A DNA stretch of 27,596 bases from positions 1 through 27,596 of the forward strand of contig JAFCCM010000021.1 of the NCBI GenBank assembly GCA_017610225.1, written 5' to 3'. A program made the position numbers and the translations under genes. This document shows positions 1 through 7,574 of the stretch, in pieces (within the stretch, counting starts at the first letter, position 1; each line of letters starts with the position of its first letter). The notes under the pieces were generated by a model. That model did no database searches and was not told where the DNA came from. It saw only the letters and a program-made list of their open reading frames with translations. Source of the stretch: Candidatus Aenigmatarchaeota archaeon. Its GTDB lineage: Archaea > Aenigmatarchaeota > Aenigmatarchaeia > CG10238-14.

Positions 1-1266
1 ATCATAGAACTTGAAAATTTTCAGATATCCACATGGAATTGTAGTTGTTGTGGTAGTTGGGATTGTAGTCGTGGTTGAAACTGTTGTAGTGGTTGGTTGA
101 GTAGTTGTTGTTGATATTGTCGTGGTAGTTGTTGAAACGGTAGTTGTGGTTGGTAAAGTAGTTGTAGTTGATATTGTTGTAGTTGTTGTAGTTGTTGTAG
201 AAACTGTGGTTGTTGTTGGTAAAGTAGTTGTTGTTGATATTGTCGTGGTAGTTGTTGAAACTGTTGTAGTGGTTGGGATAGTTGTAGTGGTAGTTGGAAT
301 TGACAAACAAGTGTCAACCTCAACATACATATAATCCCATGTTTTATCAGAATCATCATCACTCCTTATTCCAGCTTGAAGATTATTTACTTCACTTTTA
401 GTCCAATCATTACCTGTTAAAGGGTTTTTACTCCACTGATAACAAATATCTCTACGGTAAGTATTACCCCACCAATGAATAGAAGTTCCATAATAAGTAT
501 TACCACTTGTCTTTAACACATGAGTAAACGGATCATATTCTCCACCTGTAAGAAGATTAACATCAACACAAACTTTCAAATTATAAATACTGCCAATATC
601 ATCAGGAATATCTTCAACCCTAAAAATAGAAACTCTGTTCAATCCAGTTGAACTCAAATATCCTGGATCTTCTCTTCCATCCACACATGTCCAAGACGGA
701 TAACAATTTTCTCTTGTCCATTGATCCTTATCCCCATTAGCATTTGGTAATAATATATACTTTTTAATGTAAGGTTCTTCACAATCTGGTTGAGGAATTT
801 CATCAGGAACGCACCAATCAGGGTTCGAATAATCACAATGACCAGGCAGACCTACAGGATCATTATCACAGCCAGGCCAAGTACATCCACCAGTTATACA
901 CGGAGTATCTTCTGGTTCTTTATTACAAACATTATTCCTATCAAATCCATCTATACATTCTCTGGAGTCAATACATTCTCTATCTCTTCCATTCCCACAT
1001 GGGTCAACACACCAAACACTACTAACTAAATTTTCCTCACAACATGTTGTTTCTGGACATGTCTTTAATCTATAATCACCATCGCCAAAATCTTTACAAT
1101 AATTGGATCCAAGATCTGTATGATCTTCACATCCTGTTGGTCCACTAAAAGGTCCACGAACATAAAAAGAAGAAGTATTTGGAATAGGGCACGTAAATCC
1201 AGCTAATACACTCCCGAAAAATAATGATACAACAATACATGTAAATAATAGATATTTTTTATTCAA
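1..1266 (-). CDS. Secreted Cys-rich surface protein with Thr-rich linker (C-terminus off the window)
   Basis: The frame is open from a TTG at 1266 to the window edge, giving 422 residues with the C-terminus missing. The TTG follows a run of eight G by five nt, a plausible ribosome binding site, and no ATG gives a better start. An N-terminal signal peptide is visible (NKKYLLF, then a hydrophobic stretch ending FGSVLAG). The next part, to about residue 150, is rich in Cys. A beta-rich domain follows at about residues 180-320, with a segment ending KTWDYMYVEVDTC like the jelly-roll modules of prokaryotic surface proteins. An 89-residue Thr/Pro linker then leads to a new domain starting CGYLKIF. 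The linker is probably O-glycosylated and extended (inference). It is likely an exported adhesin or envelope protein; the exact family is not recognised. Confidence 0.75.
   Translation of the reverse strand, partial: MNKKYLLFTCIVVSLFFGSVLAGFTCPIPNTSSFYVRGPFSGPTGCEDHTDLGSNYCKDFGDGDYRLKTCPETTCCEENLVSSVWCVDPCGNGRDRECIDSRECIDGFDRNNVCNKEPEDTPCITGGCTWPGCDNDPVGLPGHCDYSNPDWCVPDEIPQPDCEEPYIKKYILLPNANGDKDQWTRENCYPSWTCVDGREDPGYLSSTGLNRVSIFRVEDIPDDIGSIYNLKVCVDVNLLTGGEYDPFTHVLKTSGNTYYGTSIHWWGNTYRRDICYQWSKNPLTGNDWTKSEVNNLQAGIRSDDDSDKTWDYMYVEVDTCLSIPTTTTTIPTTTTVSTTTTTISTTTTLPTTTTVSTTTTTTTTISTTTTLPTTTTVSTTTTTISTTTTQPTTTTVSTTTTIPTTTTTTIPCGYLKIFKFYD
34..300 (-). repeat. Imperfect tandem repeat encoding a Thr-rich linker
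   Basis: This stretch encodes imperfect copies of a roughly 19-21 residue unit built from TTTT blocks separated by IP, VS, IS and LP. The codons are ACA, ACT and ACC in mixed order, so the protein pattern is kept while the DNA varies. The repeat makes the other minus-strand frames and one plus-strand frame look open. Copy number is likely to vary between strains. Confidence 0.85.
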
Positions 1267-1556
1267 TTTTACCCCCCCCAAATAACTGAACTAAACTACT
1301 TAGAAATAGTTATCAATTTTAAATTATTAAACACCCTATGTAGAGAAAATGTTGATAAATCTTCTATTAAATAGAATGATAAAATTATTTTTGTAGCCTC
1401 ATCTTTCAAATTTTTATTGGAGAAGGGGATAGAATAAACCATGGGTTTCCTCAACAATCAAAGAAAAAAACTTATTCAATTCTAGCAAGTTTTTGGGACA
1501 TCGTCGACAGATTGTAAAAGAAATCTTTAAATAGTATAATTTATATTAGTATAATT

Positions 1557-2930
1557 ATGATTATACAAAATTTCAAGGATAGAAAAAAAGAATTAGCAGA
1601 AATAAAGGAAGTTTTGGAGAGTAATAATACTGAACTAGTGATTATTTATGGGAGGAGGAGAATTGGTAAAACACACTTAATACTAAAGGCAACCGAAAAG
1701 AGAAAAAGGATTTACTATTTATCTGTTGGTGAAAAGAATCTGGAGAGATTTTATAACGTTTGTCTTCAACACTACCCAGAAGTCTCAAAATTGAGAATGG
1801 ATTGGGAAGTACTATTCGATTTTCTGAAAAAGAAAGTAGAAATTGTTATTATTGACGAATTTCAAAATCTAATACAAGAAGATGAAAATATCCTTAATAT
1901 TTTTCAGGTAATCAAGGATGTTACGTTGGGAAATTCTAAATTAAAACTCTTTTTGCTTGGATCCTCTGTATCTATGATGACATCAAAAGTTCTTGATTAC
2001 AAAAGCCCACTTTATGGAAGAAGAACTGGTTCATTGAATCTTAAAAGGATTTCTTTTTTTGATTTAAATAGTTTTTTCCCAAATTTAGGGATAGAAAAAT
2101 TTGTTGAAATGTATGGTTTTGCAGATGGAATTCCATTTTATCTGATTAGAATAAATAAGAAATTCTGGATATGGCTACAGGAAAATTTAAAAAAGAAGGG
2201 AAGTTTCTTGAAGGATGAAGTAGATTTTTTGATGAGGTATGAATTCAAGGATGTAAGCACTTATAAATTGATATTAGAATCTATTTCGCATGGGAAAACA
2301 AAATTAAATGAAATTAAGAATTTTATAAAACTGAAAAGAACAGATATAAGCCCATATCTAAGGAATCTAACTGAAGTTGGTATGATTAAAAGAATTGTTC
2401 CAGTTACTGAAAACATTAAATCAAGACTGGGTAGATATTATCTCTCCGATTACTTCCTTAAATTTTGGTTCAAATATATTTATCCAAATCTAAGCTCAAT
2501 AGAAGAAGGTATTTTTAACGTAAGTATTATTAAAGATAGTTATAACAATTATCTGGGTGCTGTTTTTGAAGATGTAGCAAAAGAGTTTCTGATAAAAGAG
2601 ATGAATAAATTCTTTCAATTCACAAAAATAGGACGCCAATGGGGGAAGTTTAAAGGTGAAAAAGGAAAAAATACTTATGAAATAGATATCGTGGCTTTAA
2701 ATGACCAGACTAAAGAAATTCTGTTCGGCGAGTGCAAGTGGAAGGAAAAAGTCAACGCTAAAAAAATTTTGAAAGAACTGAAGGAAAAAGCCAAGTATGT
2801 TCAGTGGAATAATGATAAGAGAAAGGAATATTATGTTATTTTTGCCAAGAGTTTCGAGAAAAGGGTAAAAGAACCAAACTTGATGTTGTTTGATCTGAAA
2901 GATATGGAGAAAGTTTTTAAAGAAGTATGA
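1557..2930 (+). CDS. Archaeal ATPase with C-terminal DUF234/nuclease-like domain
   Basis: A 457-residue P-loop ATPase of the archaeal ATPase_2 type. Walker A is GRRRIGKT at residues 32-39 and Walker B is VEIVIIDEFQN around residues 93-103. The segment LFLLGSSVSMM followed by YGRRTGSL is typical of this family. A winged-helix region follows (about residues 230-290). The C-terminal part has the restriction-fold pattern EIDIVALN then GECKWKEK, as in the DUF234 domains usually found on these ATPases. The role of the family is not firmly known; a DNA-related or defence role is often proposed. A TATA-like box at 1526-1533 lies about 27 nt before the ATG, so the mRNA is probably leaderless. The gene stands alone and opens the defence-like block. 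Confidence 0.88.
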   Translation: MIIQNFKDRKKELAEIKEVLESNNTELVIIYGRRRIGKTHLILKATEKRKRIYYLSVGEKNLERFYNVCLQHYPEVSKLRMDWEVLFDFLKKKVEIVIIDEFQNLIQEDENILNIFQVIKDVTLGNSKLKLFLLGSSVSMMTSKVLDYKSPLYGRRTGSLNLKRISFFDLNSFFPNLGIEKFVEMYGFADGIPFYLIRINKKFWIWLQENLKKKGSFLKDEVDFLMRYEFKDVSTYKLILESISHGKTKLNEIKNFIKLKRTDISPYLRNLTEVGMIKRIVPVTENIKSRLGRYYLSDYFLKFWFKYIYPNLSSIEEGIFNVSIIKDSYNNYLGAVFEDVAKEFLIKEMNKFFQFTKIGRQWGKFKGEKGKNTYEIDIVALNDQTKEILFGECKWKEKVNAKKILKELKEKAKYVQWNNDKRKEYYVIFAKSFEKRVKEPNLMLFDLKDMEKVFKEV

Positions 2931-2998
2931 ACTTATTCGTTTTCTACTTCTTGGATTTTTTCTTCTTTTTAGTTAAGCCTGAAAATGGTAAACTTACT

Positions 2999-3589
2999 TT
3001 ACAATAATTTTATCCCATCCCTATGGACTTGTTCAACCAAACTATCTCCTGTCTGTTTAAACTCCTTTTTCATGAAGAAATGTGTCTGTATTTCCCTTCC
3101 AAATCTTTTCTCAAGTCTTTCATTTATCTTCTCAATTTCTATTCTTTCTTTTGTTTCCATCTCTTTATTCAACACAACTGCAATATCAACATCAGAATCT
3201 TCTGTATAGGAATTTTTAACAATTGAACCAAAAACATATACTGACTTAACATCAACCACTTCATTAACAAGCCTAGTGAATTCTCTCAGCAATACAACTA
3301 TTTTTGGATCTAACCCGTTAAGATTTTTTCTCTCGAGATCAAGAATATCCTTAATTAAAATGGAATAATTATTGGTGAGATTTATTTTGTAGTAAGTTCT
3401 TTTACCAACTTTATTTGCAATTATCAACTCATTTTTCAATAAAATATTGATTGAATTAAAAATTGAATTTCCACCGAGTTTTGTTATTTTTTTAATCTCT
3501 TCTTTTGTTATTCCTTGCCCAGGAGATTCTGTCAAAACACTCAATACACGCCAAGATGATTTTGAACCCAATACTATATCTACTAACAT
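2999..3589 (-). CDS. MNT-type nucleotidyltransferase with N-terminal winged helix
   Basis: A 196-residue fusion. Residues 1 to about 75 form an ArsR-like winged helix (GITKEEIKKITKL, then a wing with KVGKRTYYKINLT). Residues from about 100 form a minimal nucleotidyltransferase with the complete signature GSIVKNSYTEDSDVD, that is GS-x10-DxD. In HEPN/MNT toxin-antitoxin systems the MNT protein is the antitoxin and, in characterised cases, adenylylates the HEPN partner. The HEPN-like gene lies just upstream with a 1 nt gap, so the two are co-transcribed. The fused DNA-binding domain suggests the protein also represses its own operon, in line with the repeats around the promoter (inference). Confidence 0.85.
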   Translation of the reverse strand: MLVDIVLGSKSSWRVLSVLTESPGQGITKEEIKKITKLGGNSIFNSINILLKNELIIANKVGKRTYYKINLTNNYSILIKDILDLERKNLNGLDPKIVVLLREFTRLVNEVVDVKSVYVFGSIVKNSYTEDSDVDIAVVLNKEMETKERIEIEKINERLEKRFGREIQTHFFMKKEFKQTGDSLVEQVHRDGIKLL

Positions 3590-3590
3590 T

Positions 3591-4070
3591 TTAACACACC
3601 AATTTCTCTATAATTTTTATAAAAACTTTAGCAATTTTATTCACAAACCATTCTGCCTTTTTAACATAGCGCGTATTATCTGTTAACGATCTAGAAGAAT
3701 AATATTGAGCCTTTCCCCTTTCTTTTTTTCCTATTAAAAGAAGGTATGATATTGAACTAGGTTGTATTTCTCTAACTTCTTTTTCTGCCTTTTTAAAAAG
3801 AGATAGAATTCTTTCCCTTTCTCTCTTATTTCTGATAACTTTTCTCAATTCATTTATAGTTTTCTTATGAACTTCTGGACCAGTGATTTTTATATTGTAA
3901 TTCTTGCCAAGATATAAGTTTGCGATATCATGCATAGCATAATAAGCGGAGATAATTGCCCATCTCGGATGTTTTTTAATAATATTCTCTGCCAATTTAA
4001 TATCATCTTTGTAAGCAAATTTGTGAAAGTTTATCCAAATCTCTCTTTCAACTATAGATAATTTAGTCAT
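3591..4070 (-). CDS. HEPN-like domain protein, partner of the MNT gene
   Basis: A 159-residue helical protein. The segment RWAIISAYYAMHDIANLYL (about residues 51-70) matches the start of HEPN domains (alternating Tyr/Ala face), and the C-terminal helix with KAQYYSSRSLTDNTRYVKKA fits the last HEPN helices. I do not see a clear R-x4-6-H RNase motif, so it may be a non-nucleolytic or degenerate HEPN, or the motif has diverged. It is first in the operon, followed directly by wHTH-MNT. The ATG at 4070 is preceded by AAGTGATAAA, giving a GTGAT ribosome binding site. The TATA box ATTTAAATA at 4101-4109 lies between two copies of a 17 bp repeat. Confidence 0.72.
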   Translation of the reverse strand: MTKLSIVEREIWINFHKFAYKDDIKLAENIIKKHPRWAIISAYYAMHDIANLYLGKNYNIKITGPEVHKKTINELRKVIRNKRERERILSLFKKAEKEVREIQPSSISYLLLIGKKERGKAQYYSSRSLTDNTRYVKKAEWFVNKIAKVFIKIIEKLVC

Positions 4071-4127
4071 TTTATCACTTTTATGATATTAAACTTACTT
4101 ATTTAAATATTTTATCACTTTTATGAT
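4071..4127. promoter_or_regulatory. Twin repeats flanking the HEPN/MNT promoter (candidate operator)
   Basis: TTTATCACTTTTATGAT occurs exactly at 4071-4087 and again at 4111-4127. Each copy contains a short palindrome (ATCA-N6-TGAT read on the minus strand). The minus-strand TATA box (4101-4109) lies between the copies, which are 40 bp apart. The proximal copy also holds the ribosome binding site. The arrangement fits autorepression by the wHTH-MNT protein (inference). Confidence 0.7.
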
Positions 4128-4318
4128 GGAAAATCATCAGTTTTAATACTTTTTACCTGACCCAAGAGTAAAATATTATTTTGCATAAAATCGATTATAG
4201 GTCATTTAATCACGAAAAAAAGAAACGTCTGAATTTATTGTCTTTTCAAGTGATCAAATGTTATTTAATTCATCACATAAAGAATTCATGTTCACCATAA
4301 CACAATAATTTAGAATGA

Positions 4319-4549
4319 TTACATCATATTAACATGTCTTATTCCTTTTGTTGTTATTGCAAAACTCCTAGTTGAAGAATATACTTCTATCAGCAAACCT
4401 TTTTGAACCAAAGATTTTGTAATGGAATTTATAACATCAGATGCAACTTCCCCTTTACTTTTAATAATAAAATTCATTATTTCTGATTTGTTTGCAACTA
4501 ACCTTACACACATCTCTTCTAAAATCTTTTTTTCTATTCCGTTCTCCAA
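4319..4549 (-). CDS. Small winged-helix protein coupled to DJ-1/PfpI gene
   Basis: A 76-residue protein with a probable TTG start. The sequence has a helix-turn-helix pattern (SDVINSITKSLVQKGLLIEVYS, too short for a family call), with a wing ending in FAITTKGI. Its TTG directly abuts the TGA of the upstream DJ-1/PfpI gene (TGATTG), so translation is very likely coupled. The last codons of the upstream gene, GTGGTGGAA, supply a GGTG-type ribosome binding site. It could be a small transcription regulator; nothing shows its target. Confidence 0.6.
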   Translation of the reverse strand: MENGIEKKILEEMCVRLVANKSEIMNFIIKSKGEVASDVINSITKSLVQKGLLIEVYSSTRSFAITTKGIRHVNMM

Positions 4550-5083
4550 TCATTCCACCACTAATTGCTGTTTCAGTCTCATTACTTCTGACTCGCCGCA
4601 TAATTTTTTAACTAATGCCAAAGCAAAATCCATTGCTGTTCCTGGTCCTTGTGAAGTGATTATATTTTCATCAATGACTACTTTATTTCCTCGAGGATAA
4701 GATATCTGTCTTTCCAAACCAGGATAAATCGTTGCACGTTTTTCGTCTAGCAAACCAGCCTGTGCTAAAACCAATGGAGCAGCACAAATAGCACCAATAA
4801 TTTTTTTTCTCGCATTAAAATCTTTCAACATTTCTATCAACTTTTCAGTTCTAGCAAGAGTCTTATATCCAGGTCCTCCAGGAAGAACAATTGCATCATA
4901 ACTTTCAGGATTAATTTCCATAAGTCTTTTGTCAGCCATTACCCTAACTCCGTTCGAGCCTTTGATCACAGATCCAATTATTCCAACTGTTTCTACTTCT
5001 AATCCAGCCCTTCTTAGGACATCTACAACTGTAAAAGCCTCTATTTCTTCAAAACCATCTGTTAATGGAACCATAACTTTCAT
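4550..5083 (-). CDS. DJ-1/PfpI family protein
   Basis: A class I glutamine amidotransferase-like fold of the DJ-1/ThiJ/PfpI family, 177 residues from the chosen start. FEEIE at residues 11-15 supplies the conserved acidic residue, and the nucleophile elbow GAICAAP places the reactive Cys at residue 100. LPGGPGY is the usual glycine-rich loop. I start at the ATG at 5083 because GGGGG lies five nt upstream; a TTG four codons earlier would overlap that site. Members act as glyoxalases, deglycases, chaperones or proteases, and the sequence does not decide among these. A small wHTH gene follows without a gap. A paralogue lies at 7018-7536. Confidence 0.85.
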   Translation of the reverse strand: MKVMVPLTDGFEEIEAFTVVDVLRRAGLEVETVGIIGSVIKGSNGVRVMADKRLMEINPESYDAIVLPGGPGYKTLARTEKLIEMLKDFNARKKIIGAICAAPLVLAQAGLLDEKRATIYPGLERQISYPRGNKVVIDENIITSQGPGTAMDFALALVKKLCGESEVMRLKQQLVVE

Positions 5084-5170
5084 AATATCCCCCAAAATTT
5101 ACTATATTTTTTAAAGGTTAAATTTCTTAAGGATTTTGTATACAAATTCTTTTGTTAAAATGACATAGAT

Positions 5171-5194
5171 AATATTTAAGTAAGGATTCCTTAC
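5171..5194 (+). promoter_or_regulatory. TATA box and palindromic operator of the AbrB-like gene
   Basis: AATATTTAAG at 5171-5180 is a TATA box. Overlapping its last base is the palindrome GTAAGGA-T-TCCTTAC at 5180-5194, with perfect 7 bp arms. It lies between the TATA box and the expected transcription start near 5201, the usual place for a repressor site. Autoregulation by the AbrB-like product is the simplest reading (inference). Confidence 0.72.
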
Positions 5195-5209
5195 ATGATA
5201 TGTGATAGT

Positions 5210-5488
5210 ATGAAAAATGAATTGAATGTACCACCTCAAATAGTAAAAATGACAAGTAAAGGACAGTTAACATTACCTATAGAATTTAGAAGAACATTGA
5301 AATTAGAAAAAGGAAACTATCTTCTCATGAATAGAATAGGGAAAAAATATATCCTAATGGAAAAGATTGAAACCTCACCTTTAGACATGATAACAGAAGT
5401 ATTTGGAAAGGATGTTAAAAAGAAAAGACTAACAAAAAAAGATTTAGAAAAAACAGTGGAAGAAATCAGAGAGCAGAATATCCAGTAA
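5210..5488 (+). CDS. AbrB/SpoVT/MazE-like DNA-binding protein
   Basis: A swapped-hairpin AbrB domain is clear from KMTSKGQLTLPIEFRRTLKL, followed by a short beta pair and a Lys/Glu-rich helical tail that could bind a partner. I chose the ATG at 5210 because GTGAT (5202-5206) lies at good spacing and the TATA box at 5171-5180 places transcription start near 5201; the ATG at 5195 would lie before it. From this start the protein is 92 residues. Such proteins are often antitoxins, but no PIN or MazF-like partner lies next to it, so it is an orphan or a stand-alone regulator. The neighbouring AbiE-like pair is on the opposite strand. Confidence 0.82.
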   Translation: MKNELNVPPQIVKMTSKGQLTLPIEFRRTLKLEKGNYLLMNRIGKKYILMEKIETSPLDMITEVFGKDVKKKRLTKKDLEKTVEEIREQNIQ

Positions 5489-5582
5489 TTCAACTCTTAC
5501 AGTATAAACATATACAAAGTTGAGATATACAGGGAATTCGCAGTATTAAATTGTATGGGGAAATAGGAAGTTGAGTAATGTC

Positions 5583-6332
5583 TCACATCCTTTTGAACAA
5601 ATCTATTATTGATTCTGGACTTATTTTAATCATATTGCTGGTGTTGATTATGGTTCCATCTCTTGTGAATTTTGGTATATTCTTTTGAAATCCTTTGATA
5701 AGTTTTCTGCTGATTGTTTTGGTTCTCATTCTCTTCCCGTTCTTTATGATCCAGTTGGAATCATCGTAATAAAGCAGGGCAAACAGGTCAGCCAAATCTT
5801 TTTCTCTCTTAAACCTATCAGTTCTCTTTGTTGCAGAATTTAGTTTCATTTCTATCAATATTCTTGACGAAGGAATGAGTATATCTAGATTCTTAAATTT
5901 CACCAACTCACTATCTTTTTCGAATATTTTTTCAAGAATGGGTATGTGCATAACTCTTTTGTCAATTTTTTTAGGGCAGGCTATATCAAGGTAAATGGTG
6001 ATGAGGTCATATACTGGTACTTTTTTCGATTGCTTCTCTTTCAATTCTTTTTGAGTTGAAAATTGAATGTACTTTGCCCACCTAAATGTTGAGTGGGGTT
6101 GAAATCCTTTAGATTCCATTCTTTTTATCAAATTCTGAAAATCAATTTCCTTTGGGTTAAAGAAAATATCTATGTCCCTAGAGCCTATATGACCAATACC
6201 TAATTTTTCAAGGAAAAGGTGTACTGCCCAGCCCCCCATTAATCCAATATTTTTCCTTTGTTTTGAATTTAGAGATTTGAAAAAATCCCAAAGATATTTT
6301 TCTGAGTACCCCACTTCTGTTCTGTTAATCAT
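5583..6332 (-). CDS. AbiEii-like nucleotidyltransferase (toxin component)
   Basis: A nucleotidyltransferase-fold protein, about 249 residues. GGWAVHLFLE then GSRDIDIFF carries the GG/GS and D-x-D motifs, and the later segment KRTDRFKREKDLADLFALL matches the K...KD..DL motif of AbiEii-type proteins. In characterised AbiE systems AbiEii is the toxin and transfers nucleotides to an RNA target. I choose the ATG at 6332, which overlaps the TGA of the upstream gene as ATGA, a mark of translational coupling; an in-frame ATG at 6344 is possible. The partner gene upstream has an AbiEi-like layout, so this is probably a type IV toxin-antitoxin pair. Confidence 0.75.
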   Translation of the reverse strand: MINRTEVGYSEKYLWDFFKSLNSKQRKNIGLMGGWAVHLFLEKLGIGHIGSRDIDIFFNPKEIDFQNLIKRMESKGFQPHSTFRWAKYIQFSTQKELKEKQSKKVPVYDLITIYLDIACPKKIDKRVMHIPILEKIFEKDSELVKFKNLDILIPSSRILIEMKLNSATKRTDRFKREKDLADLFALLYYDDSNWIIKNGKRMRTKTISRKLIKGFQKNIPKFTRDGTIINTSNMIKISPESIIDLFKRM

Positions 6333-6955
6333 GATTCCAACCATTTCTTCTTGATTATTCTTGCATGCTCCTCACCCAACCCTCCAAATGATAAAAGATC
6401 GGATAAAATCAAACCTGTTGGAGCTATCTTAAAACTCTTTTCTTCCCTACTCAAACCGAAATAGAATTCACTTTCGACAGGCATAAGGATCAAATTAGCT
6501 TCTTTTTCTACAGATTTCTTAACACCTTTTTCAATCAAGTAGTCATTCCATTTTTCTATTTCTTGTTTTTTGACATATACATGGACATCTTCTGTTTTGA
6601 TGTAAGGAAATAGCAACTCACCTGCACAGAACAAGGTGAATGAATAGTCTAATTTCGATTTTTTCACAATTTCCATCTTTCCCCTCATGGTTTTATTGAT
6701 AAAATAGTACCTCTTTGGTTTTACTCGAAATGGATCGTTTATCGAAATAATCTTGATTAGATCTGGGGCATTTGCTAATTGATATTTTCCGTTAATTTTG
6801 ACTACGAAACCAATGTTTTCCATCTCCTTGACAAGGTTATATATGGGAGAGTAGTTTAGTGTGTTCGATTTTTCAATCTCATAGATAGTCCATCGCCTAT
6901 TTTTGTTTTCCAATATCCAAAGCAACACTTCTAACCTTTTTTTCGTTAGTTCCAT
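6329..6955 (-). CDS. AbiEi-like winged-helix protein (antitoxin component)
   Basis: A 208-residue protein. Residues 1-70 form a winged helix (TIYEIEKSNTLNYSPIYNLV, wing FVVKINGKYQLA). The rest is a mixed alpha/beta domain ending in LILSDLLSFGGLGEEHARI, similar in layout to AbiEi antitoxins, which bind the operon promoter and oppose the toxin. Its stop overlaps the start of the nucleotidyltransferase gene. The TATA box CTTTATATAC (minus strand, 6977-6986) lies about 27 nt before the ATG, so the mRNA is probably leaderless, and a palindrome fills the gap. The assignment rests on gene order and domain layout rather than on a strong sequence signature. Confidence 0.68.
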   Translation of the reverse strand: MELTKKRLEVLLWILENKNRRWTIYEIEKSNTLNYSPIYNLVKEMENIGFVVKINGKYQLANAPDLIKIISINDPFRVKPKRYYFINKTMRGKMEIVKKSKLDYSFTLFCAGELLFPYIKTEDVHVYVKKQEIEKWNDYLIEKGVKKSVEKEANLILMPVESEFYFGLSREEKSFKIAPTGLILSDLLSFGGLGEEHARIIKKKWLES

Positions 6956-6959
6956 AATA

Positions 6960-6976
6960 TATCTATTAAATAGATA
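6960..6976. promoter_or_regulatory. Palindromic operator of the AbiE-like operon
   Basis: TATCTATT-A-AATAGATA is a palindrome with perfect 8 bp arms. It lies between the TATA box (6977-6986, minus strand) and the start codon at 6955, and so covers the initiation region. This is the expected site for autorepression by the AbiEi-like winged-helix protein. Confidence 0.75.
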
Positions 6977-7017
6977 GTATATAAAGTTAACGGTTATAAA
7001 AAAAATGACTGTAACTA

Positions 7018-7536
7018 CTATTCTGACTCAAATCTCTTAAGTATTTTGTTTACAAATTCTCTCGCTACTTCAGGACCATCTGCTGTAATAATATTATCAT
7101 CTTCAATGACATGTCGATTAGAATAAGTTGCACTTTCCTGTTTTAGAACACCAATAGCAAAATCCACCGGAAAAACTGTGGACACAACCCCTTTTAATAT
7201 TCCTGCCCTTGCCAGAATCATAGGTGCTAGACAAATCGCTGCTATTAGTTTATTTTGTCGATCAAACCGTCTTACCCATTCTATAACCTCTGGATAATCC
7301 AATAATTTAGGAGTACCTGACCCACCAATAATTACAAATGCATCATACTCGTTTGTATTTGTTCGCCTTAGGGATTTGTCTGGTTTGATTCTCATCCCTT
7401 CCATTCCCACTGCATCATCTGTGGTTATACTTGCCACCGTGATTTGGATCTCTTTCTCTTCTAGTCCTTTTTTAGTCACCAAAAACTCTGTCTCATTAAA
7501 ATTTCTCTGCGCAATCAGTAATAAGACTCTGACCAT
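7018..7536 (-). CDS. DJ-1/PfpI family protein, second copy
   Basis: A 172-residue DJ-1/PfpI fold protein. The nucleophile elbow is AAICLAP with Cys at residue 102, and the acidic partner is in FNETEF (residues 13-18). The glycine loop is IIGGSGTPK instead of LPGGPGY in the copy at 4550-5083. The two proteins are clearly diverged, so this is not a recent duplication. The gene is divergent from pth2 across a 38 nt AT-rich gap that must hold both promoters. The biochemical activity cannot be told from sequence. Confidence 0.83.
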   Translation of the reverse strand: MVRVLLLIAQRNFNETEFLVTKKGLEEKEIQITVASITTDDAVGMEGMRIKPDKSLRRTNTNEYDAFVIIGGSGTPKLLDYPEVIEWVRRFDRQNKLIAAICLAPMILARAGILKGVVSTVFPVDFAIGVLKQESATYSNRHVIEDDNIITADGPEVAREFVNKILKRFESE

Positions 7537-7574
7537 ATTTTATAATTATATTCCCAAAAATTAATAGTGATATT
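7537..7574. promoter_or_regulatory. Compact divergent promoter between DJ-1/PfpI and pth2
   Basis: The 38 nt gap holds TTTATAATTATATT, which reads as a TATA-like element on both strands, and a GTGAT ribosome binding site before the pth2 ATG. The DJ-1/PfpI mRNA has almost no room for a leader. Shared regulation is possible but not shown. Confidence 0.5.

Noticed and set aside
34..300. Repeat array that at first sight resembles a CRISPR or minisatellite
   Set aside because: There are no regular unique spacers and the repeats keep a single Thr-rich reading frame, so it is protein-coding.
2..362. Two overlapping minus-strand ORFs rich in Asn/Tyr or Gln/Leu, and a Val-rich plus-strand ORF at 122-334
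   Set aside because: They are other frames of the Thr-rich repeat. The Thr frame has a signal peptide, no internal stop and continues to the window edge.
5490..5523. Inverted repeat TCAACT...AGTTGA after the AbrB-like gene as a possible terminator hairpin
   Set aside because: Short arms with a 22 nt loop and no T-run behind it; weak by archaeal standards.
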